In this document: positions 1 through 9,666 of the stretch, one piece after another
Position numbering within the stretch: the stretch's first letter is position 1
How the letters are laid out: each line of letters opens with the position of its first letter
Assembly: GCF_000472545.1 (NCBI RefSeq)
Contig: NZ_AWZV01000026.1
Coordinates: 1 to 64,000 of the forward strand
Origin: Burkholderia sp. WSM2232
Lineage (GTDB): Bacteria > Pseudomonadota > Gammaproteobacteria > Burkholderiales > Burkholderiaceae
Reading direction: 5' to 3'
Length of the DNA: 64,000 nucleotides
Position numbers and translations under genes: made by a program
The notes under the pieces: model-generated
Told to the model about the DNA's origin: nothing
The model's database searches: none
The model's input: the letters and a program-made list of their open reading frames with translations, nothing else

Positions 1-1521
1 CGTTTCGAAGATCGTGCCGGAGGCGAACGCGCTCCGCGACGCTTCGAGGACCGCACCGGCGGCGGTGAGCGTACCACTCGCGGCCCGGCCGGCGACCGCG
101 CCGAGCGTGCGCCGCGACGTTTTGAAGGTCGTGTGGGCGCCGAACGCGCCCCTCGACATTTCGAAAGCGGTAGCGACCGTCCGCCCCGCCGTTTCGAGGA
201 CGATAACGACCGAGGCGCACCGCGCAGCAACGACCGCGAGCGCCGCCCCTTGGGAGCGCCGCGTACCGGAGCGGGCCGCCCCGTCGAGGGGGCGCCGCGC
301 GGCGAGCGTCCTGTGCGCGGCGAGCGCGATGCCTCGAATCGCCCGCGTTTCGGCGACGACCGTGGCGCGTCACGAGTGCGTCGCGGCGGCGACCGCGACT
401 CGCGAGCCGAGAGCGCGCCGCGCCGGTTCGAAGGTGAACGCGGCGAGCGAAGCTTTGCAAAGCCCCTCAAGAGCGGCTATGGCGACCGCACGGATCGCCC
501 GGCGCGCACTCAACGCGACGAACGCAGCGAACGGGCACCGGCCCGCCGGGAATCGGGCGAGCGCGCAACCGCGCGCACGGAGCGCGGCGAGCGTGGCGAG
601 CGCGACGCCCGCAGCTTCGGTAAGACATCCGCTGCCGCGCGCCGTCCGGCCGACGAGCGCTCCGCGCGAGCCGGCAAGCCGCGCCGCGCCGCACCGGCCG
701 AACACCGCCCACAGCAGGACGAGGCGGCGCCACGCACGCCGCGCCGCGACATCGAAGACGCACCGGGCACACTGCGCCTTTCGAAACTGATGTCCGAGCT
801 AGGCCTCTGCTCGCGTCGCGAAGCCGACGAATGGATCGAAAAAGGCTGGGTGCTCGTCGACGGCGAACGTATCGACACGCTAGGCACCAAAGTCCGCCCT
901 GACCAGCGGATCGAGATCGACCCCGCCGCCGAAGCCGCGCAAGCGAGCCAGGTGACCGTGCTGATCCATAAGACGGTCGGCTACGTGTCGGGTCAGGCGG
1001 AGGACGGCTACCAGCCGGCCATCACGCTCGTCACGCCGGAGAACCGCTGGGAAGGCGACCGTTCGGAGATCCGTTTTTCCGTCGCGCATTTGCGCCAGTT
1101 AGCGCCGGCCGGGCGTCTCGATATCGATTCGACGGGCCTGCTGGTGCTGACGCAGGACGGCCGCATCGCCAAGCAACTGATTGGCGGCCATTCGGAGATC
1201 GACAAGGAGTATCTGGTGCGTGTCGCCTACGGCGAGCACACCGTCGACGTCGAAAGTCACTTCCCGCCTGAAAGCCTCGAGCTGCTGCGCCACGGTCTCT
1301 CGCTCGACGACGTTCCGCTCAAACCGGCGCAGGTCAGCTGGCAAAACGGCGAACAGTTGCGTTTCGTGCTGCGCGAGGGCAAGAAGCGCCAGATTCGCCG
1401 GATGTGCGAACTGGTCGGCCTCGAAGTGATCGGTCTGAAGCGCGTGCGCATGGGCCGTGTGATGCTCGGCGCGCTGCCGCCTGGACAGTGGCGCTATCTG
1501 GGGCCGGACGAGTCGTTCTAA
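1..1521 (+). CDS. RsuA-family 23S rRNA pseudouridine synthase (RluF/RluB-like), 5' end cut by window edge
   Basis: Isomerises a uridine in 23S rRNA to pseudouridine. The frame is open from the first base of the window, so the true start lies upstream and 506 residues are visible. The first ~255 visible residues are Arg/Glu/Gly/Ala-rich and contain repeated R-R-F-E and E-R-A-P blocks. An S4 RNA-binding domain follows (about 258-300, CSRREADEWI), then the catalytic domain with GRLDIDSTGLL; the catalytic Asp is about residue 374. The motif KEYLVRV and the ending GQWRYL are typical of the family. The catalytic part looks closer to RluF than RluB, and the rimP/nusA context usual for rluB is absent, so I leave the symbol blank. 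The basic low-complexity arm is much longer than in E. coli homologues. Family assignment is firm; the exact target uridine is not. Confidence 0.9.
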   Translation, partial: RFEDRAGGERAPRRFEDRTGGGERTTRGPAGDRAERAPRRFEGRVGAERAPRHFESGSDRPPRRFEDDNDRGAPRSNDRERRPLGAPRTGAGRPVEGAPRGERPVRGERDASNRPRFGDDRGASRVRRGGDRDSRAESAPRRFEGERGERSFAKPLKSGYGDRTDRPARTQRDERSERAPARRESGERATARTERGERGERDARSFGKTSAAARRPADERSARAGKPRRAAPAEHRPQQDEAAPRTPRRDIEDAPGTLRLSKLMSELGLCSRREADEWIEKGWVLVDGERIDTLGTKVRPDQRIEIDPAAEAAQASQVTVLIHKTVGYVSGQAEDGYQPAITLVTPENRWEGDRSEIRFSVAHLRQLAPAGRLDIDSTGLLVLTQDGRIAKQLIGGHSEIDKEYLVRVAYGEHTVDVESHFPPESLELLRHGLSLDDVPLKPAQVSWQNGEQLRFVLREGKKRQIRRMCELVGLEVIGLKRVRMGRVMLGALPPGQWRYLGPDESF

Positions 1522-1622
1522 GCGGGAGGTCCGCAGGCGCGGGGTGCGTGCGCGCCGTGCCGGCGGCGACGCGTTGACGAAGCGGTTCTGACGGCCGCAT
1601 TCTGCTCATTCCGCAAAAAGAA

Positions 1623-1654
1623 ACAGCCCGAATGGCGCAAGCCAATCGGGCTGT
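1623..1654. terminator. hairpin terminator between pseudouridine synthase and def
   Basis: ACAGCCCGA (1623-1631) pairs with TCGGGCTGT (1646-1654), and an inner TGGC/GCCA closes a GCAA tetraloop after one A/A mismatch. It lies between two convergent genes and has A-rich DNA on the left and a T-rich stretch on the right, so it can end transcription from both sides. Confidence 0.75.
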
Positions 1655-1755
1655 CGTCTTATTCACGCTCAGCAGCGGCATCGACATGTGCATCTGCACA
1701 ACGCAAGCATTCCGCTGGACGTTCTATTGCAGCAGAACTACCGCCCGCCCCCGCT

Positions 1756-2289
1756 TCAATCGTCGCTATTCGGATCCATGTCCGGAAACAGCACCTCAGT
1801 AAAGCCGAACTTGGCAAAATCAGTGATCCGCATGGGATACAGCTTGCCGATCAGGTGATCGCATTCGTGCTGAACCACCCGCGCATGAAAGCCCTCGGCG
1901 ACGCGGTCAATCGGCTTGCCGTACTGGTCGAAGCCGTGATACTTGATCATCGAAAAACGGCTGACCGTGCCGCGCAGGCCCGGCACCGACAGGCAACCTT
2001 CCCACCCATCCTCCATATCCAGCGAAACCGGCGTGATGGTCGGATTGATCAGGACCGTTTCCGGCACCGGCGGCGCATCAGGATAGCGCTCGTTGCTGCC
2101 GAAACCGAAAATCACCACCTGCAGATTGACCCCGATTTGCGGCGCGGCCAGCCCCGCTCCGTTCGCATCGTGCATGGTCTCGAACATGTCTTTAATGAGC
2201 TCATGCAATTCCGGCGTGTCGAAATGATCGACCGGGTCGGCAATACGCAGCAGGCGTGGATCGCCCATCTTGAGAATTTCGCGGATCAT
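1756..2289 (-). CDS. def: peptide deformylase
   Basis: Removes the N-formyl group from nascent proteins; cytosolic metalloenzyme. It has 177 residues, as expected. All three motifs are present: GAGLAAPQIG (45-53), WEGCLSVPG with metal ligand Cys99, and QHECDH with His141, Glu142 and His145. The start ATG overlaps the ligA stop as ATGA, so it is probably translated by coupling as the last gene of smc-zipA-ligA-def. There is no fmt next to it, so this is probably a second deformylase besides the usual def-fmt copy (inference). It ends before the bidirectional hairpin at 1623-1654. Confidence 0.95.
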   Translation of the reverse strand: MIREILKMGDPRLLRIADPVDHFDTPELHELIKDMFETMHDANGAGLAAPQIGVNLQVVIFGFGSNERYPDAPPVPETVLINPTITPVSLDMEDGWEGCLSVPGLRGTVSRFSMIKYHGFDQYGKPIDRVAEGFHARVVQHECDHLIGKLYPMRITDFAKFGFTEVLFPDMDPNSDD

Positions 2290-4352
2290 GACTGCCCCTC
2301 CAGGAGCTTACGCATACCATCTTCGTCGAGTACGGGAATGCCGAGTTCCTCGGCCTTCGCCAACTTGCTGCCAGCTTCGGCCCCTGCCACCACATAGTCT
2401 GTCTTCTTCGACACGGACCCGGCCACTTTCGCGCCGGCCGCCTCGAGCATTTCCTTGGCGTCTTCGCGAGAAAGCGTCGGCAACGTGCCGGTCAGCACAA
2501 TCGTCTTGCCGGCCAGCACGCCTTGCGGCGCCTTGGGTGCGGGCGGGCCTTCGGGCCACGTCACTTTGCCCGGTGCACGCAATTGCTCGATCACCGTACG
2601 GTTGTGCTCTTCGGCAAAAAACTGGTGAATGGACTCCGCGACCACCGGCCCGACGTCGTTAACCTCGAGCAGCGCCTCCACTGACGCATCCATGATCGGG
2701 TCCAGCGAGCCGAAGTGTTTGGCCAGATCTTTGGCCGTGGATTCACCCACATGCCGGATACCCAGCGCGTAGATGAAACGCGCCAACGTAGTGTGCTTGG
2801 CCTTTTCCAGCGAGTCGAGCAGGTTCTGCGCGGATTTGTCGGCGAAGCGGTCGAGTTCGGCGAGCGTCGCAAAGCCGAGATTGAACAGGTCGGCGGGCGT
2901 GCGCACCAGGTTCTGCTCGACCAGCTGGTCGATGATCTTCTCTCCCAGGCCGTCGATGTCCAGGGCGCGCCGCTGCGCGAAGTGCCACAGCGCCTGCTTG
3001 CGCTGCGCCGGACAGATGAGGCCACCGGTGCAGCGGGCAATCGCCTCGTCAGGCAGCCGCTCGATATTCGAGCCGCACACGGGGCAATGCGTGGGCATGA
3101 CGAATTCGCGAGCGTTCGCGGGGCGCCGGTCGAGTAGCGCGCTCACCACCTCCGGAATCACGTCGCCGGCACGCCGCACAATGACAGTGTCGCCGATGCG
3201 GATGTCCTTGCGGCGCACTTCGTCTTCGTTATGCAGTGTCGCATTGGTGACGGTGGCGCCGCCGACGAACACCGGCTCGAGCCGCGCGACCGGCGTGATC
3301 GCGCCGGTGCGCCCGACCTGCACGTCGATTGCGACGAGCTTCGTCAACGCTTCTTGCGCGGGGAATTTATGCGCAAGCGCAAAACGCGGCGCGCGCGACA
3401 CGAAGCCGAGCGCCTCCTGTTCGTCGCGCCGGTTGACCTTGTACACGACGCCGTCGATGTCATACGGCAGCTTGTCGCGTTTCTCGCCCACCGCGCGGAA
3501 AAACGCCAGCAAGCCTTCCGCGCCCTTCACCACTGCGCGCTCCGCATTGACCGGCAGGCCGAGTTCCTTGTACCAGTCGAGCAGTTCGCTGTGGGTAGCC
3601 GGCATGTCCATACCGTCGAGCACGCCGATGCCATACGCGAAGAAAGACAGCGGCCTCTGCGCGGTGATTTTCGAGTCGAGCTGACGCAAGCTGCCCGCGG
3701 CCGCATTGCGCGGATTCGCGAACTCCTTGTGGCCCGCCGCACGCTGACGCTCGTTCAGACGCTCGAAGTCCCGCTTGAACATGAGCACTTCGCCGCGCAC
3801 ATCAAGTATGTGCGGCACGCGCTTGCCCTTGAGCTTGAGCGGGATAGAGCGAACCGTGCGGATGTTTTCGGTGACGTTCTCGCCCGTCGTGCCGTCGCCG
3901 CGAGTCGCGGCCTGCACGAACACGCCGTCGACATAGCGCAGCGAAATGGCGAGCCCGTCGAATTTCAGCTCTGTTGCGTAGTCGACAGGCACCGGTGGCT
4001 CTTTTGCATTGTTGCCGAGCGCGTCGCCCACGCGCTTGTCGAACGCGACGATGTCTTCGTCAGCGAAACCATTGTTCAGCGACAGCATGGGCTGGTCATG
4101 GACCACCGGCTCAAAGCCGCTTGCCGCTTCACCGCCCACGCGCTGGGTGGGCGAATCGGGCACGATGAGGTCCGGATGCTCTGCCTCGATGCTCTCCAGT
4201 TCCTTGAACAGCCTGTCGTATTCCGCGTCGGGCAGATCGGGCTGGTCCAGCACGTAGTACGCGTAGTTGGCGCGTTCAAGTTCCGTGCGCAGCCACGCGG
4301 CACGTTCGGCCGGAGCGCGGGTTGCCGGATTCGAGGCGGGAGTTCGAGCCAT
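2286..4352 (-). CDS. ligA: NAD-dependent DNA ligase LigA
   Basis: Seals nicks using NAD+ in replication and repair. The start chosen is the ATG giving MARTPAS, 688 residues, the usual length; the frame is open further upstream to 4748, but that part has no family similarity and would overlap zipA. The adenylation domain carries the AMP-accepting Lys130 in the KFDG motif. Further on come the OB fold, a four-cysteine zinc finger (CPVC...C...C), helix-hairpin-helix repeats and a C-terminal BRCT domain (last ~80 residues, from GVLAGKTIVLTG). The stop overlaps the def start. The zipA-ligA order is conserved in beta-proteobacteria. A hairpin lies between zipA and this gene. Confidence 0.97.
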   Translation of the reverse strand: MARTPASNPATRAPAERAAWLRTELERANYAYYVLDQPDLPDAEYDRLFKELESIEAEHPDLIVPDSPTQRVGGEAASGFEPVVHDQPMLSLNNGFADEDIVAFDKRVGDALGNNAKEPPVPVDYATELKFDGLAISLRYVDGVFVQAATRGDGTTGENVTENIRTVRSIPLKLKGKRVPHILDVRGEVLMFKRDFERLNERQRAAGHKEFANPRNAAAGSLRQLDSKITAQRPLSFFAYGIGVLDGMDMPATHSELLDWYKELGLPVNAERAVVKGAEGLLAFFRAVGEKRDKLPYDIDGVVYKVNRRDEQEALGFVSRAPRFALAHKFPAQEALTKLVAIDVQVGRTGAITPVARLEPVFVGGATVTNATLHNEDEVRRKDIRIGDTVIVRRAGDVIPEVVSALLDRRPANAREFVMPTHCPVCGSNIERLPDEAIARCTGGLICPAQRKQALWHFAQRRALDIDGLGEKIIDQLVEQNLVRTPADLFNLGFATLAELDRFADKSAQNLLDSLEKAKHTTLARFIYALGIRHVGESTAKDLAKHFGSLDPIMDASVEALLEVNDVGPVVAESIHQFFAEEHNRTVIEQLRAPGKVTWPEGPPAPKAPQGVLAGKTIVLTGTLPTLSREDAKEMLEAAGAKVAGSVSKKTDYVVAGAEAGSKLAKAEELGIPVLDEDGMRKLLEGQS

Positions 4353-4489
4353 GCTGTGGGACGCTTCTTCATTGAAATCGGACACTGGATTATCGCAGGA
4401 AGCGTGCCCCTTTACATCGGCCGAACGGCCAGGTTTCAGCAGGCGCGCGACTGCGCTAAAGTGCCCGCGACGGCTTCGTGAAAACGACA

Positions 4490-4512
4490 ACGGCCGCGCG
4501 TTGCGCGGCCGT
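4490..4512 (-). terminator. GC-rich hairpin between zipA and ligA
   Basis: ACGGCCGCGC (4490-4499) and GCGCGGCCGT (4503-4512) form a 10-bp perfect stem with a 3-nt loop. Read on the minus strand it is followed by TGTCGTTTTC, a weak U tract. It lies about 50 nt after the zipA stop and 140 nt before the ligA start, so it may partly terminate or attenuate transcription into ligA-def. Confidence 0.5.
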
Positions 4513-4564
4513 CGGAAGTACGAAGTGGAATTACGAAGCGGAAGTATGAAGCGGGAGCAGTCGG

Positions 4565-5872
4565 CTACTGGCTGAACAGGCGCCGCGTGGCCGGGGAGCC
4601 AGCCGGAATGCCGGCTTGCTCGAGCTTCGCGTAGAGCGTCATTAACTGCTTTTCGATGGCGAGCAGCGCGGTCTCCGGCAAAGGCCGGCGGCCGTCGTCC
4701 ACCACCCGCCCGCCAATGCGCTCCGCGAGCGACTTGGCGTAGTCGCACATCAGGCGGAACGGCAGGATGTCTTCGTCGGCCACCGGCACGTCGAGCACCA
4801 GCGTGATCATCTGGCCGCCCTTATAGGTGAGGTCGTCGCGCAGGAAGTTGGTGTCGCCGAATTGCAGCATGAACACCGGGCTCTGGCGCGCGTCGAGCTT
4901 GACGAAGCGTGTGCCGTCGCGCGACAGCAGCAAGCCGTCCTGGGAGGCGACCGCCTGAACGTAGTTCGCCGACCACGGCGCGCCGTCCGAGAGCACGTTG
5001 ATCGACAACTGCGCGTCGCATTGCGCGGCGAACCCGTCCAGCTCGCGCGCCATCGCAACGGTTTCGAGCATGTCCGGGAATTCCGGCGCTGCGTCGAGCG
5101 CGTCGGCGAACTGCTGAACGCCGGTCACGAATTCGGAGAACTCGAGTTCGTTGAGCGCGCCGCTGCGGTTGGCCAGTTGCGCGGCTGCGCGCAGCTCTTC
5201 GTAGCGCGCGCCGTTTTGCAGCAGTTCCCACGCGCCGCCTTCCAGCTTGCCTTCGATATGCACCGGCTTGCTGCCGGCGCGGCGCAGGCGTTGCGCAAGC
5301 GGGATCACCTTGTCGCCCGCCACCGGTCCGTTCAGACGGATCGGCACGATGCAGTCGATCCGCCGATCGACGATGGCCGGCGGCGCCGACGAGATCGTGG
5401 TCGCAGCGGGCAGGATCGGCTCGATCTGTTCGTCGGGCCCGCTCGGGGCTTGCGTCGGAGTTTGTGCAGCGGCGTCGCGCGTCGCCTGGGTGCCCGCGCC
5501 ACGTTCCGCGCCGTCTTGGTCGTCTGCGGAAATGAAGCCGTTGGGCGTGGTGGTCTCGGCCTGAATGTCCGCCGGCGTATCGAGCGGCGCGGCGCCCACC
5601 GGCGCGCCGAACGTCGGTTCGACCCGCGCGGACGCGGTGTCGGCCGCCGGTTGTGCGCCAGCCACCGGCTCGCGGCGGGTGGCCGGCCGGGCCGGTTCGA
5701 TGAACGGGCTCTGCTCCTCGTGGTCGTCGCGCGCGAAGTTTTCCGCCGAGTCCGCCGGCATCGGCCGCGGCATCTTACGGCGCACCTTGGCGCTCTGCCA
5801 CGCGTTATACACAACCACGCCCCCGACCACCACAGCACCCGCGCCGATCAAACCGAGTGTCAACTCGTCCAT
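4565..5872 (-). CDS. zipA: cell division protein ZipA homologue
   Basis: Inner-membrane anchor for FtsZ at the division septum. It has 435 residues: an N-terminal transmembrane segment (about 5-25, LGLIGAGAVVVGGVVVY) with the short N-terminus outside, a basic stretch (KVRRK), a long acidic Ala/Pro/Thr/Gln linker (about 35-165), and a C-terminal ZipA globular domain (about 300-420) that contains the FtsZ-binding fold. It is longer than E. coli ZipA, mainly in the linker. It lies between smc and ligA on the same strand, the standard order in Burkholderiales, 115 nt after the smc stop. Confidence 0.9.
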   Translation of the reverse strand: MDELTLGLIGAGAVVVGGVVVYNAWQSAKVRRKMPRPMPADSAENFARDDHEEQSPFIEPARPATRREPVAGAQPAADTASARVEPTFGAPVGAAPLDTPADIQAETTTPNGFISADDQDGAERGAGTQATRDAAAQTPTQAPSGPDEQIEPILPAATTISSAPPAIVDRRIDCIVPIRLNGPVAGDKVIPLAQRLRRAGSKPVHIEGKLEGGAWELLQNGARYEELRAAAQLANRSGALNELEFSEFVTGVQQFADALDAAPEFPDMLETVAMARELDGFAAQCDAQLSINVLSDGAPWSANYVQAVASQDGLLLSRDGTRFVKLDARQSPVFMLQFGDTNFLRDDLTYKGGQMITLVLDVPVADEDILPFRLMCDYAKSLAERIGGRVVDDGRRPLPETALLAIEKQLMTLYAKLEQAGIPAGSPATRRLFSQ

Positions 5873-5987
5873 GCATGCTCCATCAGCAATTCTTTATGTG
5901 CGCGGCTTCACGCCCGCCCGCTTGTCGCGCAGCCGGCGGCCGCAGCGCCCTGCGCGGGCGCCCGCGCTTCCATGATTCAAACGAAAC

Positions 5988-8900
5988 TCAAACGATATTC
6001 TGGGCGAAACCCGCAGCCGTTTCCATGTCGACGGCAACGATGCGCGACACGCCCTGCTCCTGCATCGTCACGCCGATCAGTTGCTGCGCCATTTCCATCG
6101 CGATCTTGTTGTGCGAGATGAAAAGGAACTGGGTTTTGTCCGACATCGCGCGCACAAGGTTCGCGAAACGTTCGGTGTTGGCGTCGTCGAGCGGTGCGTC
6201 CACTTCGTCGAGCAAACAGAACGGCGCGGGATTCAGCTGGAACATTGCGAACACCAGTGCGGTCGCGGTCAGCGCTTTTTCGCCGCCGGACAGCAGGTGA
6301 ATCGTCGAATTCTTCTTGCCCGGAGGCTGCGCCATGACCTGCACGCCCGCGTCGAGAATCTCGTCGCCGGTCATGATCAGCCTCGCCTGGCCGCCGCCGA
6401 AAAGACGCGGGAACAGCTCGCCGAAATGACGGTTCACTTCGTCGAACGTGCCTTGCAGCAGCGTGCGCGTTTCGGCGTCGATTTTGCGGATCGCGTCTTC
6501 GAGCGTTTCGATCGCGCTCGTCAGGTCGGCCGATTGCGAGTCGAGGAATGTTTTGCGCTCCGTGGCCGCCTTCAGTTCGTCGAGCGCGGCCATGTTGACC
6601 GGACCGAGCGCAATGATCGCGTTGTTGATGCGCGTGACTTCGCCTTGCAGATAGGAAGGCTTCATGTCCGGCGTGAGCTTGGCCTGCAACTGCGCTTCGT
6701 CGACGCCGGCCGCAGCCAGTTGCTCGATGAACTGTTCGGCGTTCAGCCGCGCGGCCTGTTCCTTCAACTGCAATTCGTTGATGCGGTCGCGCAGCGGCTG
6801 CAGCGCGCGTTCCGTGGACAGACGCGTTTCGTCGGCGGCGCGCAGCTTGGCGGTCAGATCGTCCAGCTCGAGGCGGGCAGCGTGCAACGCCTCTTCCTTC
6901 ACCGCGCGAATGTCGAGCGCGTCCTGCAAGCCGGTGTGCGCCGTCTGCTCGTTGATGGTTTCGAGTTCGGCGCGCGCGTCTTCCAGCGAGGCCGCGACGC
7001 GCTCGCTCTGCTCGTGCGCGACCTGAATGCTGCGCTTCAGTTCGTCGATGCGATTGGCCATGTTGCGCGCGGCGAACCGTGCGTCCGTGGCAGCGCGGTC
7101 CAGATCGCGCGCCTGCCCGCGTGCGGCGCTCAGCTCTTCGTCGAGCGCCTCGAAAGCCAGTTGATGATCTTCGAAACGGGCCTGCAACTCCGCGAGCTCG
7201 CCGTCGTAACGCTCGAAGTTCGCTTCGGACTCTGCACGCAGCGCGCGCTGTTCCTCGATCTGCGCGTTGATTTCCTCGAGTTCCTCGCGAATCTGCGTGC
7301 TGCGCTGCGTGTAGCGCTCGTGCGCCTGGGTCAGCTTGAGCACGTCGAGTTGCAGCGCATGCACGCGTTGCGTCGCGCGCTCGGCCTGTTGACGCACCTC
7401 GGTCAGCGCCTGCGCGGCTTGCGAGTGCGCGGCTTCGGCGCGGATCGCGGCGGCCCTCGCTTCGTCGGCGAGCAGAGCCTGGGCGCGCACCTGACGGGCG
7501 AGGTTTTCGATTTCCTGCTGACGGGCCAGCATACCGGCCTGTTCTGAATCGGCCGCATACAGTTGCACGCCGACGCGCGTCACCACGTGCCCGGCCTTGA
7601 CGACGAACGAGCCGCCTTCCGGCAATTGCGAGCGCATGCCAAGCGCCTGCTGCAGGTCGTCGGCGACGAACGCAAGGCCTAGCCAGTCGTTGAGCACCGC
7701 GCGGATGCCGGCGTCGTCGATACGCACGAGCGACAGCAGCGGCCGCAGCGCGGGCGGCGCCACCACCGGCTGGCCGGCGGCAGGCGGCGCGTAGAACGCT
7801 AGCTTGGCGGGCGGCGCGTCGGTCGCGAAAGCCTTGACCCAGTCGAGATTCGACACTTCGAGCGCGGCAAGGCGCTCGCGCAGCACGGCCTCCAGGGCAG
7901 TTTCCCAACCCGCCTCGACATGCAGCTTCTTCCACAGGCGCGGCAAGCCGCCCAGTTCGTGCTTTTCGAGCCACGGCTGGATCTTGCCCTCGGTCTGCAC
8001 GTTTTCCTGCAACTGCTTGAGCGCGGCAAGCCGCGCGTCGAGCTGATGAATCTGCGCGCTTTCGGCCTGCACACGCTCCTGCGCGGCGCGGCGCTCTGCG
8101 TCCAGACGCGGCAGCGTTTCCTGCGCATCCGCGAGACGGGTCTGCGCGTCATGCAGAATCTCTTCGTGCTCCGCGAGTTGCATGCGCAACTCTTCGAGCT
8201 GCGCTTCGTCCGGCGCATCCAGGCCGCCGGCTTCCACCTTCAGACGTTCCTGACGCTGTTGCAACTGCTGCAGTTGCTGATCGGCATTGCGCTGATGCGC
8301 GGCTTCGAGCTTGAGCGCCTGTTCGGTCTGCGCGATACCGCCGCGCTCGGTGTTGAGCTCCGCCTGCGCGTCGCGCCAGCGCGCTTCGAGCGCGGGCATT
8401 GCGTCGTGCTTTGCAGCGGCTTCGTCTTCGGCGAGCACCGCTTTTTCTTCGGCGACGGCGAGTTGTTCCTCAGCGTCTTCGAGATCGCCTTGCGCCTTTT
8501 CAGCCTGCGCTTGCCACTGCTCGCGCTGCGCGTTGAGCGCGGCGATTTGCGCCTGCACGCGATTGCGCGACTCGACAATGAACTTGATCTCCGCCTCGAG
8601 CCGGCTCACTTCCGCATTCGCCTCGTAGAGCGCGCCTTGCGCGCCCTGCATTGCGTCGCTCGCGGAATAATGGGCAACGCGCAGCGTTTCGAGCTGCGCT
8701 TCCACGTCCCGCAGCCTCGCGGTCTGCGCCTCCAGGTCGATCTGCGCCTGTTCGATGGCGCGCTTCTGACGCTCCTGTTCGCCGCCGGCTTCATTCTTGC
8801 GCAACAGCCACAGCAGACGCTGCTTTTCCTCGCCGTCGCTTTGCAGCTCCTTGTAGCGCGTAGCGACCACCGCCTGCCCTTCGAGCTTTTCCAGATTCGT

Positions 8901-9506
8901 ACTCAGCTCGCGGACGATGTCCTCCACCCGCGTCAGATTTTCCCGCGTGTCATGCAGACGATTCTCGGTTTCGCGGCGGCGTTCTTTGTACTTGGAGACG
9001 CCTGCGGCTTCCTCGAGAAACACCCGCAGTTCTTCCGGCTTCGCTTCGATCAGGCGCGCGATCATGCCCTGCCCGATGATCGCGTAGGCGCGCGGCCCGA
9101 GGCCCGTGCCGAGGAAAATGTCCTGAATGTCGCGGCGACGCGCCGGCAGGTTATTGATGTAGTAGCTCGAAGTGCCGTCGCGCGTGAGCACGCGTTTCAC
9201 GGCGATCTCCGCGTATTGGCCCCACTGGCCGGCGGCGCGGCCGTCCGCGTTGTCGAACACGAGTTCGACGCTCGCGCGGCTGCCGGGCTTGCGCGCCGTC
9301 GAACCGTTGAAGATCACGTCCTGCATCGACTCGCCGCGCAGCTCCGAAGCGCGCGACTCGCCGAGCACCCAGCGCACGGCGTCGATGATGTTGGACTTGC
9401 CGCATCCGTTCGGTCCGACCACGCCGACTAGCTGGCCCGGAACCTGGAAATGCGTGGGATCGACGAATGACTTGAATCCAGCGAGTTTGATCGATGTCAG
9501 ACGCAC
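5988..9506 (-). CDS. smc: chromosome segregation protein SMC
   Basis: Condensin-type ATPase that loads on DNA with ScpA/ScpB and compacts and resolves sister chromosomes. The GTG at 9506 gives MRLTSIKLAGFKSF, the conserved SMC N-terminus, and 1172 residues, the normal length; the frame stays open upstream to 10172 but that part is not SMC-like. Walker A is GPNGCGKS (31-38). Long coiled coils rich in Gln/Glu/Ala/Leu run on both sides of a central hinge (about 500-660). The ABC signature LSGGEKAL begins near 1072 and Walker B LLDEVDAPLDD near 1098. It is the first gene of smc-zipA-ligA-def. No strong Shine-Dalgarno is visible before the GTG. Confidence 0.96.
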   Translation of the reverse strand: MRLTSIKLAGFKSFVDPTHFQVPGQLVGVVGPNGCGKSNIIDAVRWVLGESRASELRGESMQDVIFNGSTARKPGSRASVELVFDNADGRAAGQWGQYAEIAVKRVLTRDGTSSYYINNLPARRRDIQDIFLGTGLGPRAYAIIGQGMIARLIEAKPEELRVFLEEAAGVSKYKERRRETENRLHDTRENLTRVEDIVRELSTNLEKLEGQAVVATRYKELQSDGEEKQRLLWLLRKNEAGGEQERQKRAIEQAQIDLEAQTARLRDVEAQLETLRVAHYSASDAMQGAQGALYEANAEVSRLEAEIKFIVESRNRVQAQIAALNAQREQWQAQAEKAQGDLEDAEEQLAVAEEKAVLAEDEAAAKHDAMPALEARWRDAQAELNTERGGIAQTEQALKLEAAHQRNADQQLQQLQQRQERLKVEAGGLDAPDEAQLEELRMQLAEHEEILHDAQTRLADAQETLPRLDAERRAAQERVQAESAQIHQLDARLAALKQLQENVQTEGKIQPWLEKHELGGLPRLWKKLHVEAGWETALEAVLRERLAALEVSNLDWVKAFATDAPPAKLAFYAPPAAGQPVVAPPALRPLLSLVRIDDAGIRAVLNDWLGLAFVADDLQQALGMRSQLPEGGSFVVKAGHVVTRVGVQLYAADSEQAGMLARQQEIENLARQVRAQALLADEARAAAIRAEAAHSQAAQALTEVRQQAERATQRVHALQLDVLKLTQAHERYTQRSTQIREELEEINAQIEEQRALRAESEANFERYDGELAELQARFEDHQLAFEALDEELSAARGQARDLDRAATDARFAARNMANRIDELKRSIQVAHEQSERVAASLEDARAELETINEQTAHTGLQDALDIRAVKEEALHAARLELDDLTAKLRAADETRLSTERALQPLRDRINELQLKEQAARLNAEQFIEQLAAAGVDEAQLQAKLTPDMKPSYLQGEVTRINNAIIALGPVNMAALDELKAATERKTFLDSQSADLTSAIETLEDAIRKIDAETRTLLQGTFDEVNRHFGELFPRLFGGGQARLIMTGDEILDAGVQVMAQPPGKKNSTIHLLSGGEKALTATALVFAMFQLNPAPFCLLDEVDAPLDDANTERFANLVRAMSDKTQFLFISHNKIAMEMAQQLIGVTMQEQGVSRIVAVDMETAAGFAQNIV

Positions 9507-9666
9507 GGCGATTTCGCTGTTTGAGAAGGAAAAATAATAGGTGGCTCGCGAAGGCCGCGTGAGCCGTTCGCTGCTGCAGCGATACAGTCCGCGGTCCTTG
9601 CCAGCCCTCGGGAATTGGAGCGCCGACTGCAAGCGTGTCGCGCATGCGCCGGCCAATGAGGGGCAA

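Noticed and set aside
14..790. 258-codon open frame overlapping the pseudouridine synthase
   Set aside because: It lies in another frame of Arg-rich, GC-rich repeat DNA; no domain, and the frame at 1-1521 carries the S4 and catalytic motifs.
3231..4481. 416-codon open frame antisense to ligA
   Set aside because: Mirror of a GC-rich coding region; Arg/His-rich composition without any motif.
4353..4748. N-terminal extension of LigA upstream of MARTPAS
   Set aside because: Would overlap zipA and contains no ligase sequence; the standard LigA N-terminus begins at 4352.
5977..7974. 665-codon open frame on the same strand as smc in another frame
   Set aside because: Extremely Arg-rich shadow of the smc coding sequence.
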